This document shows positions 1-5,824 of a stretch of 9,959 bases of DNA, piece after piece. This stretch comes from Dehalococcoidia bacterium. GTDB taxonomy: Bacteria; Chloroflexota; Dehalococcoidia; GIF9; AB-539-J10. The notes below the pieces were generated by a model. That model saw only the letters and a program-made list of their open reading frames with translations, was not told the DNA's origin and made no database searches. The stretch spans positions 1 to 9,959 of the forward strand of contig PWUO01000305.1 in the NCBI GenBank assembly GCA_003562555.1, given 5' to 3'. Every line of letters begins with the position of its first letter. Position 1 is the first letter of the stretch. The position numbers were made by a program, and so were the translations under genes.

Positions 1-1
1 T

Positions 2-592
2 CCTGAGGTGCGGTTGGATGGAGACACATCAGTCGAGTCCGCGCTGTTTGAGAGGCGTTCGGTGCGTGCCTACACCGGAGAATCATTGTATCTGAATGAG
101 GTCGCTCAGCTCCTCTGGGCAGCCCAGGGAGTGACGGCTGGCTGGGGAGGGCGCACTGCTCCGTCAGCCGGTGCACTGTATCCCCTTGAATTGTACCTGG
201 TAGCCGGAGACGTTGAGGGCCTTGACGCTGGTGTGTACAGGTACGTGCCTGGCGATCATCGTCTGGAGATGATCCTGTCCGGTGATGTGCGGACTGAGTT
301 GTCCACAGTGTCTCTGGGACAGTCGAGTGTGAGCGACGGCGCAGCCGTATTCGTTTTCAGTGGAGTGTACGAGAGAACGAGGAGCAGATATGCCGACCGT
401 GCTGAGCGGTACGTGCACATGGAGGTTGGCCATGCTGCGCAGAACCTGTGTCTCCAGGCGGTGGCTCTCGACCTGGGTAGCGTGGTGGTCGGCGCTTTCA
501 ATGATGGCGATCTGAAGGCACTACTGATGAGGCCGGAACGAGAGGCTCCACTCTACGTTGTACCTGTTGGCAGAGTTGATTCCGGGTCCTGA
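2..592 (+). CDS. SagB/ThcOx-type nitroreductase-family oxidoreductase (5' partial)
   Basis: FMN-dependent nitroreductase fold of the SagB-type dehydrogenase branch. Near the start is a RRSVRAY segment, the usual phosphate-contacting arginine motif of the family. Next come a WAAQG segment, the RTAPSAGALYPLELY stretch typical of SagB-like proteins, a YADRAERYVHMEVGHAAQN stretch, and a C-terminal VVVGAFND...PLYVVPVGR. A GTG at position 8 could start translation, but the reading frame stays open to the window edge. The upstream residues (Pro-Glu before Val-Arg-Leu-Asp-Gly-Asp) match the usual lead-in of the family, so I read the gene as truncated at the left edge. SagB proteins in RiPP clusters oxidise azolines to azoles, but stand-alone homologues of this size are common and mostly of unknown substrate. 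It is followed after 82 bp by another nitroreductase. Family assignment is firm; the substrate is unknown. Confidence 0.9.
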   Translation, partial: PEVRLDGDTSVESALFERRSVRAYTGESLYLNEVAQLLWAAQGVTAGWGGRTAPSAGALYPLELYLVAGDVEGLDAGVYRYVPGDHRLEMILSGDVRTELSTVSLGQSSVSDGAAVFVFSGVYERTRSRYADRAERYVHMEVGHAAQNLCLQAVALDLGSVVVGAFNDGDLKALLMRPEREAPLYVVPVGRVDSGS

Positions 593-674
593 ATCGCTGC
601 TCAAGCTTGCGGCCATCAGTTGCCCGGGCGTACTATTCGTGCCTGTCCGTAATCGTATGTCGTGGAGGTGCACA

Positions 675-1352
675 ATGGAGTGCATGTCGCTCTCAGAAGC
701 GATGATCTCACGAAAGAGCATTCGTGGATTTCTGCCCGATCCGGTGCCACAGGATGCCCTTGAGAGGATCATCGAACTGGCGATTCAGTCGCCTTCAGCC
801 TCCAATGCGCAGCCGTGGCTGCTGGCCGTCGTTACCGGCAAACCGCTCGCCGAATTGAACCGTCGTGCGGTCGAACTGCGTGAAGCAGGGGCTCCCATCA
901 ATCCGGACGTGGCGCCTGCGGACCTGTTTGGCGACTACCTGCGGCGACGCAGGGAGGTGGGCATTCAGATCTTCAAGCTCCTCGGGATTGAGAGGGATGA
1001 CATGGAGGGCAGGGAAGAATGGAACCGCAAGGCACTGCGGTTCTTCGACGCTCCGGTGGGTGTCTTCATCTACACCGACGGTACGCTTGAGCGCTCCCGC
1101 ACGGATTTTGACCTGGGGTTGTTGACCGAAGCGCTTTGTCTCGCTGCCATGTGCTTCGGTTTGGGCACCTGCATCGATCAGCAGGCGCTGTGCTATCCGG
1201 AGCTCATCCAGGAGATCACCGGTATTCCCGAGGGCTCGCGCCTTACCGCAGCGGTGGCGATTGGCTATCCCGACTGGAGCTTCCCCGCGAACAAGCTGGA
1301 CAGCACTCGAGAGCCCCTGGAGGCAGTGACTTCATGGCACGGCTTCGCGTGA
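675..1352 (+). CDS. Nitroreductase family protein
   Basis: A 225-residue flavin-dependent (FMN) oxidoreductase of the classical nitroreductase family, a usual full length. RKSIRGF (residues 13-19) and SPSASNAQPW (39-48) form the FMN-binding N-terminal part. GVFIYTD lies near 129-135, DLGLLTEALCLAA near 146-158, and GLGTCID (162-168) and GYPD (197-200) close the domain. The frame is open further upstream to 558, but ATG 675 is preceded by GGAGG at 664-668 with a 6-nt spacer. Translation from there begins just before the conserved RKSIR motif and avoids overlap with the preceding gene. The protein is clearly different in sequence from the SagB-like neighbour, so the two are not a recent tandem duplication. 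Members reduce nitroaromatics, quinones or enones with NAD(P)H, or act in cofactor metabolism. The physiological substrate cannot be read from the sequence. Confidence 0.93.
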   Translation: MECMSLSEAMISRKSIRGFLPDPVPQDALERIIELAIQSPSASNAQPWLLAVVTGKPLAELNRRAVELREAGAPINPDVAPADLFGDYLRRRREVGIQIFKLLGIERDDMEGREEWNRKALRFFDAPVGVFIYTDGTLERSRTDFDLGLLTEALCLAAMCFGLGTCIDQQALCYPELIQEITGIPEGSRLTAAVAIGYPDWSFPANKLDSTREPLEAVTSWHGFA

Positions 1353-1410
1353 ATTCCGGCTGATTTTCGTTCGCGTGTATGGCCTCGGTGTTGCGTAATG
1401 CCCCGCCGGT

Positions 1411-1438
1411 TTCACCTCGCGCGCGAAAAGGCTATACT
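1411..1438 (+). promoter_or_regulatory. Candidate sigma-70-type promoter upstream of the hydrolase gene
   Basis: TTCACC (1411-1416) and TATACT (1433-1438) are separated by 16 bp, matching the -35 and -10 consensus at 4/6 and 5/6 positions. It lies in the only sizeable gap (136 bp) of the left block and would start a transcript near 1445. That transcript would carry the hydrolase, transporter and radical SAM genes. The core GCTATACT recurs at 5260-5267. Read by eye, with no experimental support. Confidence 0.45.
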
Positions 1439-1447
1439 GTCCGTTCC

Positions 1448-1492
1448 ATGGCGGAGCGTATCGTCGGCATGAGGGAGTATCGCGCATCGTGA
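1448..1492 (+). CDS. Possible 14-codon leader ORF overlapping the hydrolase start
   Basis: ATG 1448 opens a 14-codon frame (MAERIVGMREYRAS) that ends at TGA 1490-1492, overlapping the hydrolase GTG at 1489 as GTGA. The ATG lies nine bases after the predicted -10 box, so the message would be nearly leaderless. The overlap would allow coupled translation of the hydrolase. The peptide has no run of a single amino acid suggestive of classical attenuation. ORFs this short arise easily by chance, so this is tentative. Confidence 0.25.
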   Translation: MAERIVGMREYRAS

Positions 1493-2217
1493 CTCCACCG
1501 CCGGTACTGCTTATCCATGGCATGTGGTCAGATCTGGCGTACTGGAATCGCTTCAGCAGGTGCTTTGAGCAGCGTGGTCTGGCAACACACCCGGTGACAC
1601 TGCTGCACCATGAGAAACCACAGGACGTTGTTGCGCTGCGGCGGACCAGCATCCTCGACTACGTCGCACAGGTGCGCGACGTGGCTGCAGGTCTCCCTGA
1701 GCCACCGATCGTGGTAGGACACAGCATGGGGGCACTGGTTGCCCAGAAGCTCGCGGAAACGAAGGAGGTTCGATCACTGGTACTTCTCAGCCCGGTCGGG
1801 CCTCGCGGCATTTCTCCAGTCAGGCCGTCAGTGCTTCTTTGTGCTGCAGGTAACATCGCGGATGCCTTGTGGCGCAGACCCTTCATCATTCCCGAACGGC
1901 ATGCGCGCTACGGACTGCTGAACACGTTGTCACCTCGCGAACAGACCGTCGTGTACCGGTCATTTCTCTATGAGTCGGGCAGAGCATTGTGGGAAATCTT
2001 CCGGGGTGAGGTGGCAGTCAATGAGGAGGAGATCTCATGTCCCGTGCTGGTGGTAGTCGGCTCCGAGGATCGTACCACTCCTCCATCGATTGCCCGCCGT
2101 ATTGCTCTCAAGTATGGAGCAGACTACCGGGAGTACCCGGGCGAATGTCACTACCTGAGTGCATCCCGGATGGTGATCGACGATGTGGCCGACTGGGTTA
2201 CGGGGCATGTGGCATGA
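1489..2217 (+). CDS. Alpha/beta hydrolase
   Basis: A 242-residue single-domain alpha/beta hydrolase, a normal length. PVLLIHGMW (residues 5-13) supplies the HG oxyanion-hole segment. GHSMG (77-81) is the nucleophile elbow with Ser79. GSEDRTTPP (191-199) offers Asp194 as the acid, and ECHYL (219-223) offers His221 as the catalytic base, so the triad is complete. The region around 104-180 is the variable cap that decides substrate. There is no signal peptide, so it should be cytoplasmic. The start is GTG 1489 with GAGGGAG at 1471-1477, a long 11-nt spacer. No other usable start in frame lies upstream, and a later start would remove the first beta strand. It is followed 25 nt later by an MFS transporter. 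The reaction could be ester, thioester or lactone hydrolysis; the sequence does not say which. Confidence 0.9.
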   Translation: MTPPPVLLIHGMWSDLAYWNRFSRCFEQRGLATHPVTLLHHEKPQDVVALRRTSILDYVAQVRDVAAGLPEPPIVVGHSMGALVAQKLAETKEVRSLVLLSPVGPRGISPVRPSVLLCAAGNIADALWRRPFIIPERHARYGLLNTLSPREQTVVYRSFLYESGRALWEIFRGEVAVNEEEISCPVLVVVGSEDRTTPPSIARRIALKYGADYREYPGECHYLSASRMVIDDVADWVTGHVA

Positions 2218-2242
2218 AGAACAGCGGCGCGGAGTATCCGGG

Positions 2243-3448
2243 TTGAGCCTGAAGGGTAAGCTTCCCGCGGGCATCGTGGTTCTGTTCGCGCTCGCACATC
2301 TGGCCCACCATCTCGTCACCGCACTACCCATACCCCTTCTGCCATTCATTCGGGACGAATTCGCGCTGGACTACACGCGTGCAGCCCTCGTCGTATCCGC
2401 ATTTTCAATTCCGTATGGTTTCTCACAGCTTCCGGCAGGATGGCTTGCGGATCGCTTCGGGGCGAGGCGTCTCCTGCTGGTGGGTATCAGTGGTGTGGCG
2501 CTTACGGGACTCATGGTTGGTCTATCGCTCAGCTACACAATGCTGCTGGTTTCGCTGGCGCTCATGGGCCTGCTCGGCGGAGGGTACCATCCCGCGGCTC
2601 CATCGGTCATCTCAAGGTTGGTGGATCCGGCACGAAGAGGGAGTGCGCTTGGGATCCACATGATCGGCGGGAGCGTCAGCTACTTTGTGGCCCCACTGGC
2701 GGCGGCGGCCCTTGCCGCTGTGTGGGGATGGCGCATGCCATTCATGGGACTCGCGGTCCCGGCTCTCATCTTCGGCATGGGGTTCTTCGTGCTGCTTGGG
2801 CGCAGGGAACGCGCCGTGTCGACGCCAGCTTCACCGATGCCGTCTGATGATGAACAGTGGAGCGGGTCCGAAGACGAATTCAGAATCGATTGGCCACGTA
2901 TGGCCACGTTCCTCGTGCTGACCAGCATTACGGCTGCTGCCGTGCTGGCCGTCGTGGCGTTCATTCCGCTCTACCTTGTAGACGTGTACGGGTATCTGGA
3001 GCACAATGCGGCGGTGGCGGTGGCGTTGTTCTACTCCACAGGGCTCTGGGCCGCATTACTGGGAGGTTATCTCTCCGATCGCATTGGAAGAGTGCGTGTG
3101 GTGGTGGCATTCGCGTTGCTCTCAGGCCCGGCTCTGATGGTACTCAGCTTCGTCAATTCCGGAGTGATCGTAATGGGACTCCTGCTGCTCCTTGGTGCGG
3201 GTATGTACGCTCGTGCGCCTGCGTCAGAGTCCTATGTGGTGAAGCACACGCCGCGTGGGAAGCGTTCGTCATTGCTGGGCCTCTATTTCTTCGGCTCTAT
3301 CGAGGGTAGTGGCATGCTTGCACCAGTTGTAGGCTTCCTCATAGACCGGTTCGGCTTCACCATCGCCTTTACGTCAACAGGTGTCGTGCTCCTCATCATC
3401 TCCGGCGTCTGCGCCATCCTGTTGTTGCACGGATCGTCAAGGGATTGA
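2243..3448 (+). CDS. MFS transporter, fosmidomycin-resistance (Fsr)-like
   Basis: A 401-residue inner-membrane transporter with two six-helix halves. Helices begin near residues 10-35. The loop GWLADRFGARR (66-76) between helices 2 and 3 is the MFS signature. GGGYHPAAP (112-120) resembles the HPA motif of Fsr-like exporters. A hydrophilic acidic linker with many Asp and Glu (about 187-218) joins the halves, and GGYLSDRIGR (274-283) repeats the signature in the second half. The frame is open to ATG 2183, with another ATG at 2207. I prefer TTG 2243 because GGAG (2231-2234) sits 8 nt before it and the protein then begins just before helix 1. The ATG choices would overlap the hydrolase and add a polar tail. 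Proton-driven efflux of a small molecule is likely for the family. The substrate is unknown, but the hydrolase and radical SAM neighbours suggest a shared pathway. Confidence 0.88.
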   Translation: MSLKGKLPAGIVVLFALAHLAHHLVTALPIPLLPFIRDEFALDYTRAALVVSAFSIPYGFSQLPAGWLADRFGARRLLLVGISGVALTGLMVGLSLSYTMLLVSLALMGLLGGGYHPAAPSVISRLVDPARRGSALGIHMIGGSVSYFVAPLAAAALAAVWGWRMPFMGLAVPALIFGMGFFVLLGRRERAVSTPASPMPSDDEQWSGSEDEFRIDWPRMATFLVLTSITAAAVLAVVAFIPLYLVDVYGYLEHNAAVAVALFYSTGLWAALLGGYLSDRIGRVRVVVAFALLSGPALMVLSFVNSGVIVMGLLLLLGAGMYARAPASESYVVKHTPRGKRSSLLGLYFFGSIEGSGMLAPVVGFLIDRFGFTIAFTSTGVVLLIISGVCAILLLHGSSRD

Positions 3449-3473
3449 GGCCCGGATATCTGTCGACTACTAT
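3445..3473 (+). promoter_or_regulatory. Weak candidate promoter before the radical SAM gene
   Basis: TTGAGG (3445-3450, overlapping the transporter stop codon) and TACTAT (3468-3473) are 17 bp apart and match consensus at four of six positions each. A transcript would begin about 8 nt before ATG 3488, which lacks a convincing Shine-Dalgarno sequence. The gene may instead be read through from the transporter. Confidence 0.25.
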
Positions 3474-3487
3474 GTGTATGCATTCAC

Positions 3488-4810
3488 ATGAACACTGCTT
3501 CTGAGAATACTCCGCATCTGTCGCCGCTTCTGGAAAGGCTCGCGACGCTTCGTGGTGCGGCCGGGGCAGTGCATCCTCGTTTCGGCGACCTGTCACGGCC
3601 GGATGCAGTATGCATGTCGCCCATGCCACTGGTTCAGGACGGGCACCGTGAAGATGATGACGTGATCATCCACCTCACGGTAACTGGACAATGCAACGCC
3701 AGGTGTGAGGGCTGCATCAATACCGCTCTGGAAGCGGGTTGTGGGGGCCGTGGTGAGGTGATGACCGAGTTCGAGTGTGACCCCGCACGGGACGCGGACA
3801 CGATTGTCCGTGTTGCACAGGCCTGTGGCGACCGTCCCGTTACCGTAGCGATGTACGGGGGCGAGCCCCTGCTCGAGGCTGGCCGAATCTCTGAGCTTCT
3901 CTACTGTCTGGACTCATCACCGATTGCCTCACGCGTCCAGTACATGCTCTACACGAACGGACAGTTGCTGGACAGCGCCATCACGGCGTATCCTGACCTC
4001 TGGAATCGTGTCAGACTGCTTTCCGTGTCGATTGACGGTGACGCCCGCCAGCACAACCGCTTCCGCCCGGGGACGGATCTCTCCACCATCCAGGCAGGGC
4101 TGGCACGGTTGCGCGAGACCTCAGATTGTGACGTGCTGTTCTGGTCGACGCTTCGTGAGCAGCAGTCGCTTCGAAACTGTTTCGATCAGTTCATGGAATA
4201 CGTCGATGACTCCCTTGTGGGCCATTTATTCTGGCACTGGGCGGAGTCACCGGAGCCGTACCAGGACCTGGCAGCGTACGTGGATAGCTACGCTGCAGAG
4301 CTCGAGAGCGTGCTGGATGTGTACGTGGAACACCTGCGAAACGGCCGACTTCTCTCCATCATCCACGTTAACGAGCTGGTGCTCTATCTCCTGACAGGTC
4401 GTGTGCGCGGACACAGCGCCTGTGCGGTTGAGTTGGCGGAGAACTACGATATCGTAGGAGGAAGACTCTCCGCCTGTGCCGATTTGCCCCTGTCACTAGG
4501 GCTGCTGCCGCAGGACGACAACGGCGAGTCGCTCATGTCTTCACTGCGATCCCTGGTCAGCTACCGGGAGGTACTACGTTGCTGCCGCTGCGGCGTGTAT
4601 CCGTATTGTGGGGGAAGGTGTCCGGTGCAGGTACTGGCTGGATCTCCGGAGCGAACGCTGCAACTATGTCAGCTCATGAGACTGCATGTCGGCCTGGTGC
4701 AGGAGCGCCTCGATGACATACGAACTGCGCTTCATAAGGCAGGTGTGACGGTGGATGACCTCTACCGGCACTCCGCACGCCTCACGCGGTACACGGACGT
4801 TGTGCCTTGA
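3488..4810 (+). CDS. Radical SAM/SPASM domain protein
   Basis: A 440-residue iron-sulfur enzyme. The radical SAM core carries the CX3CX2C cluster motif at Cys69, Cys73 and Cys76 and a YGGEPLL segment (123-129) for SAM binding. YTNGQLL (155-161) and SVSIDGD (179-185) mark later strands of the barrel. The C-terminal part fits the SPASM pattern exactly: Cys312, then Gly325 with X4 to Cys330, then CX2CX5CX3C at Cys365, 368, 374 and 378, and a final Cys394. Such proteins bind two auxiliary 4Fe-4S clusters and include peptide-modifying maturases (PqqE, sactisynthases, spliceases) and anaerobic sulfatase-maturating enzymes. Residues 1-55 show no recognisable peptide-recognition domain. ATG 3488 lies 39 nt after the transporter stop and has no clear Shine-Dalgarno sequence. 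A convergent gene follows. Family is firm; the target molecule is unknown, and no precursor peptide is visible beside it. Confidence 0.93.
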   Translation: MNTASENTPHLSPLLERLATLRGAAGAVHPRFGDLSRPDAVCMSPMPLVQDGHREDDDVIIHLTVTGQCNARCEGCINTALEAGCGGRGEVMTEFECDPARDADTIVRVAQACGDRPVTVAMYGGEPLLEAGRISELLYCLDSSPIASRVQYMLYTNGQLLDSAITAYPDLWNRVRLLSVSIDGDARQHNRFRPGTDLSTIQAGLARLRETSDCDVLFWSTLREQQSLRNCFDQFMEYVDDSLVGHLFWHWAESPEPYQDLAAYVDSYAAELESVLDVYVEHLRNGRLLSIIHVNELVLYLLTGRVRGHSACAVELAENYDIVGGRLSACADLPLSLGLLPQDDNGESLMSSLRSLVSYREVLRCCRCGVYPYCGGRCPVQVLAGSPERTLQLCQLMRLHVGLVQERLDDIRTALHKAGVTVDDLYRHSARLTRYTDVVP

Positions 4811-4849
4811 GAATGGCTTCCGGGTCGCGAGATGAAAGGACGAACTGTT

Positions 4850-4864
4850 GGCTTCCTGGAAGCC
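4850..4864. terminator. Short hairpin between convergent genes, possible weak bidirectional terminator
   Basis: GGCTTC-CTG-GAAGCC forms a 6-bp perfect stem with a 3-nt loop, ending directly beside the stop codon of the - strand gene at 4865. It sits in the 54-bp gap between the radical SAM gene and the convergent unknown gene, where a terminator is expected. There is no T-run on either side, so it is not a standard intrinsic terminator. TGGCTTCC also occurs at 4814-4821 and could pair alternatively. Confidence 0.3.
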
Positions 4865-5197
4865 CTACCATCTGACTTCGTACGAACCAAGCATGAAGGC
4901 GATATCTTCCTGCAGCGCCTTCACGACATCGTCCGAAACCAACTGATCATCAAGGTCGAACGTCATGCGCGCGTCACCGTTGGCTGAACCCAGTACATGC
5001 AGGCTGCCGCATTCGGTGCCATCGCCCGTCAACACCGGAACGGTCACGCGGGATTGTGTGGCGCCGCTGGAGACTGAGTATGTCTGGAGGTGCGCCTCCG
5101 CCGCGCGGAGTCCGTGTCTCGATAGAAGGTGACGAACCTCGTCGTACAGCATCTCGGGGTTGAGTCCGCGGTATGTCTTTTTCACGCTGACGGCCAT
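4865..5197 (-). CDS. Uncharacterised 110-residue protein
   Basis: I do not recognise this protein. It is soluble, with no signal peptide, membrane segment or cysteine motif (a single Cys at 63). Visible layout: a charged N-terminus (MAVSVKKTYRGL), a probable helix around 14-37, beta-rich stretches around 38-56 and 62-82, an acidic helix around 88-103, and an aromatic ending (SYEVRW). The mixed alpha/beta make-up suggests a compact small domain. The start at 5197 is well supported: GAGGAG (+ strand positions 5205-5210) lies 7 nt upstream. The frame could begin at a TTG at 5212, but that would leave no room for the Shine-Dalgarno sequence. The gene has its own strong extended -10 promoter and diverges from a Trm112-like gene. 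The good ribosome site and promoter argue that it is real. Confidence 0.78.
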   Translation of the reverse strand: MAVSVKKTYRGLNPEMLYDEVRHLLSRHGLRAAEAHLQTYSVSSGATQSRVTVPVLTGDGTECGSLHVLGSANGDARMTFDLDDQLVSDDVVKALQEDIAFMLGSYEVRW

Positions 5198-5215
5198 ATG
5201 ATATCTCCTCAACGC

Positions 5216-5224
5216 ATTATAGCA
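5216..5224 (-). promoter_or_regulatory. Extended -10 promoter of the 110-residue protein gene
   Basis: On the - strand the sequence reads TGCTATAAT, a perfect extended -10 element (TGnTATAAT). No good -35 box is present 16-18 bp further upstream, as is usual for extended -10 promoters. Transcription would start near 5209 and leave a leader of only about 12 nt containing the GGAG ribosome site. The identical nine bases recur, also on the - strand, before folP at 7181-7189. Confidence 0.6.
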
Positions 5225-5258
5225 CTGGACTGGTGCAGGCTCGCTGGTCTCTCCGGAC

Positions 5259-5267
5259 TGCTATACT
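5259..5267 (+). promoter_or_regulatory. Extended -10 promoter of the Trm112-like gene
   Basis: TGCTATACT matches the extended -10 consensus except for one base in the hexamer, and no clear -35 is seen. Only nine bases separate the box from the ATG at 5277, so the message should be leaderless or nearly so. This agrees with the absence of a Shine-Dalgarno sequence. It diverges from the - strand promoter at 5216-5224. Confidence 0.5.
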
Positions 5268-5276
5268 CCGCCTCAA

Positions 5277-5459
5277 ATGAGAGACGACCTGATGCAGATC
5301 ATCGTCTGCCCTGTGTGCAAGGGAGACCTCGTGCTCACGGTCACCGAGCGTGACGATACGGAGATCGTGTCCGGCTCGTTGCGGTGCGTGAACTGTGACC
5401 ATGATTACCCGATCGTGGACACCATCCCAAACCTGCTGCCTCCCGACATGCAGGACTAG
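5277..5459 (+). CDS. Trm112-like zinc-ribbon protein
   Basis: A 60-residue protein of the Trm112/YcaR-like family. It begins MRDDLMQIIVCPVCKGDL, the family's usual opening, with paired cysteines at 11/14 (CPVC) and 37/40 (CVNC) that should bind one zinc ion. DYPIVDTIPNLLP (43-55) is the conserved tail. The eukaryotic and archaeal homologue activates several methyltransferases; the role of these short bacterial members is less clear. ATG 5277 gives the expected N-terminus, whereas ATG 5292 would remove conserved residues. There is no Shine-Dalgarno sequence, and the predicted -10 box is so close that the message is probably leaderless. The stop codon (TAG 5457-5459) overlaps the stop of the convergent PTPS gene. 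Confidence 0.88.
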   Translation: MRDDLMQIIVCPVCKGDLVLTVTERDDTEIVSGSLRCVNCDHDYPIVDTIPNLLPPDMQD

Positions 5460-5824
5460 GGGGTGTATATGACCCCCGCAGTGGGCGATTCCCATACCTC
5501 AATTGCGCTGAGGCGTAGTGCGTCCACTGGTAACTGTGGAGCAATTCGCTCGTACAGCCACCTGGCTATGTTCTCGCTCGAAGGAGGTGCTACAGAGAAC
5601 TCCTCGAGTTCGTTGAGGCAGCAGTGGTCGAGGACAGCCAGCGCGTCGCGCAGGTGCCGCTTCATCTCCGCGAAGTCGTACACCATACCATCCTTGCCAA
5701 CCGCAGTCCCCTCGGCGCGGATTACGACCTTGAAGCGATGACCGTGCAGACGCTCGCACTTGCCGTGGTATTCGGGTAGATAGTGTGCGGCGTCGAAGTG
5801 TTCTTCAACGAATAGCTGATACAT
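5456..5824 (-). CDS. QueD/6-pyruvoyl-tetrahydropterin synthase family protein, probable PTPS-III (FolB bypass)
   Basis: A 122-residue enzyme of the PTPS/QueD family, full length. Zinc ligands are His14 (FDAAHYL), His27 and His29 (LHGH). The catalytic motif reads GKCERLHGH, with Cys23 followed by Glu24. DFAEMK (50-55), LDH (65-67), PPSSENIARWL (80-90) and the Glu of EVWES (109-113) complete the active site. Family knowledge: PTPS-III proteins, in which a glutamate replaces or accompanies the catalytic cysteine, convert dihydroneopterin triphosphate to 6-hydroxymethyldihydropterin and replace FolB in several phyla including Chloroflexi. Position directly after folP and folK, with no FolB seen, supports that role over queuosine synthesis. 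ATG 5824 has GGAGG 5 nt upstream (+ strand 5830-5834) and lies inside the end of folK (20-nt overlap). Annotation pipelines would likely call it queD. Family is firm; the PTPS-III role is inference. Confidence 0.9.
   Translation of the reverse strand: MYQLFVEEHFDAAHYLPEYHGKCERLHGHRFKVVIRAEGTAVGKDGMVYDFAEMKRHLRDALAVLDHCCLNELEEFSVAPPSSENIARWLYERIAPQLPVDALRLSAIEVWESPTAGVIYTP

Noticed and set aside
558..674. N-terminal extension of the second nitroreductase to the start at 558
   Set aside because: It would overlap the preceding gene, the added residues look non-homologous, and ATG 675 has a well-placed GGAGG.
593..674. Promoter between the two nitroreductase genes (TTGCGG at 607-612 and TACTAT at 631-636)
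   Set aside because: The -35 matches only three of six bases and the gap is short enough for co-transcription.
3488..4810. Calling the left block a RiPP biosynthetic cluster outright
   Set aside because: No precursor peptide, RRE, protease or YcaO protein is visible, and stand-alone SagB-like and SPASM proteins also occur outside RiPP clusters; kept only as a hypothesis.
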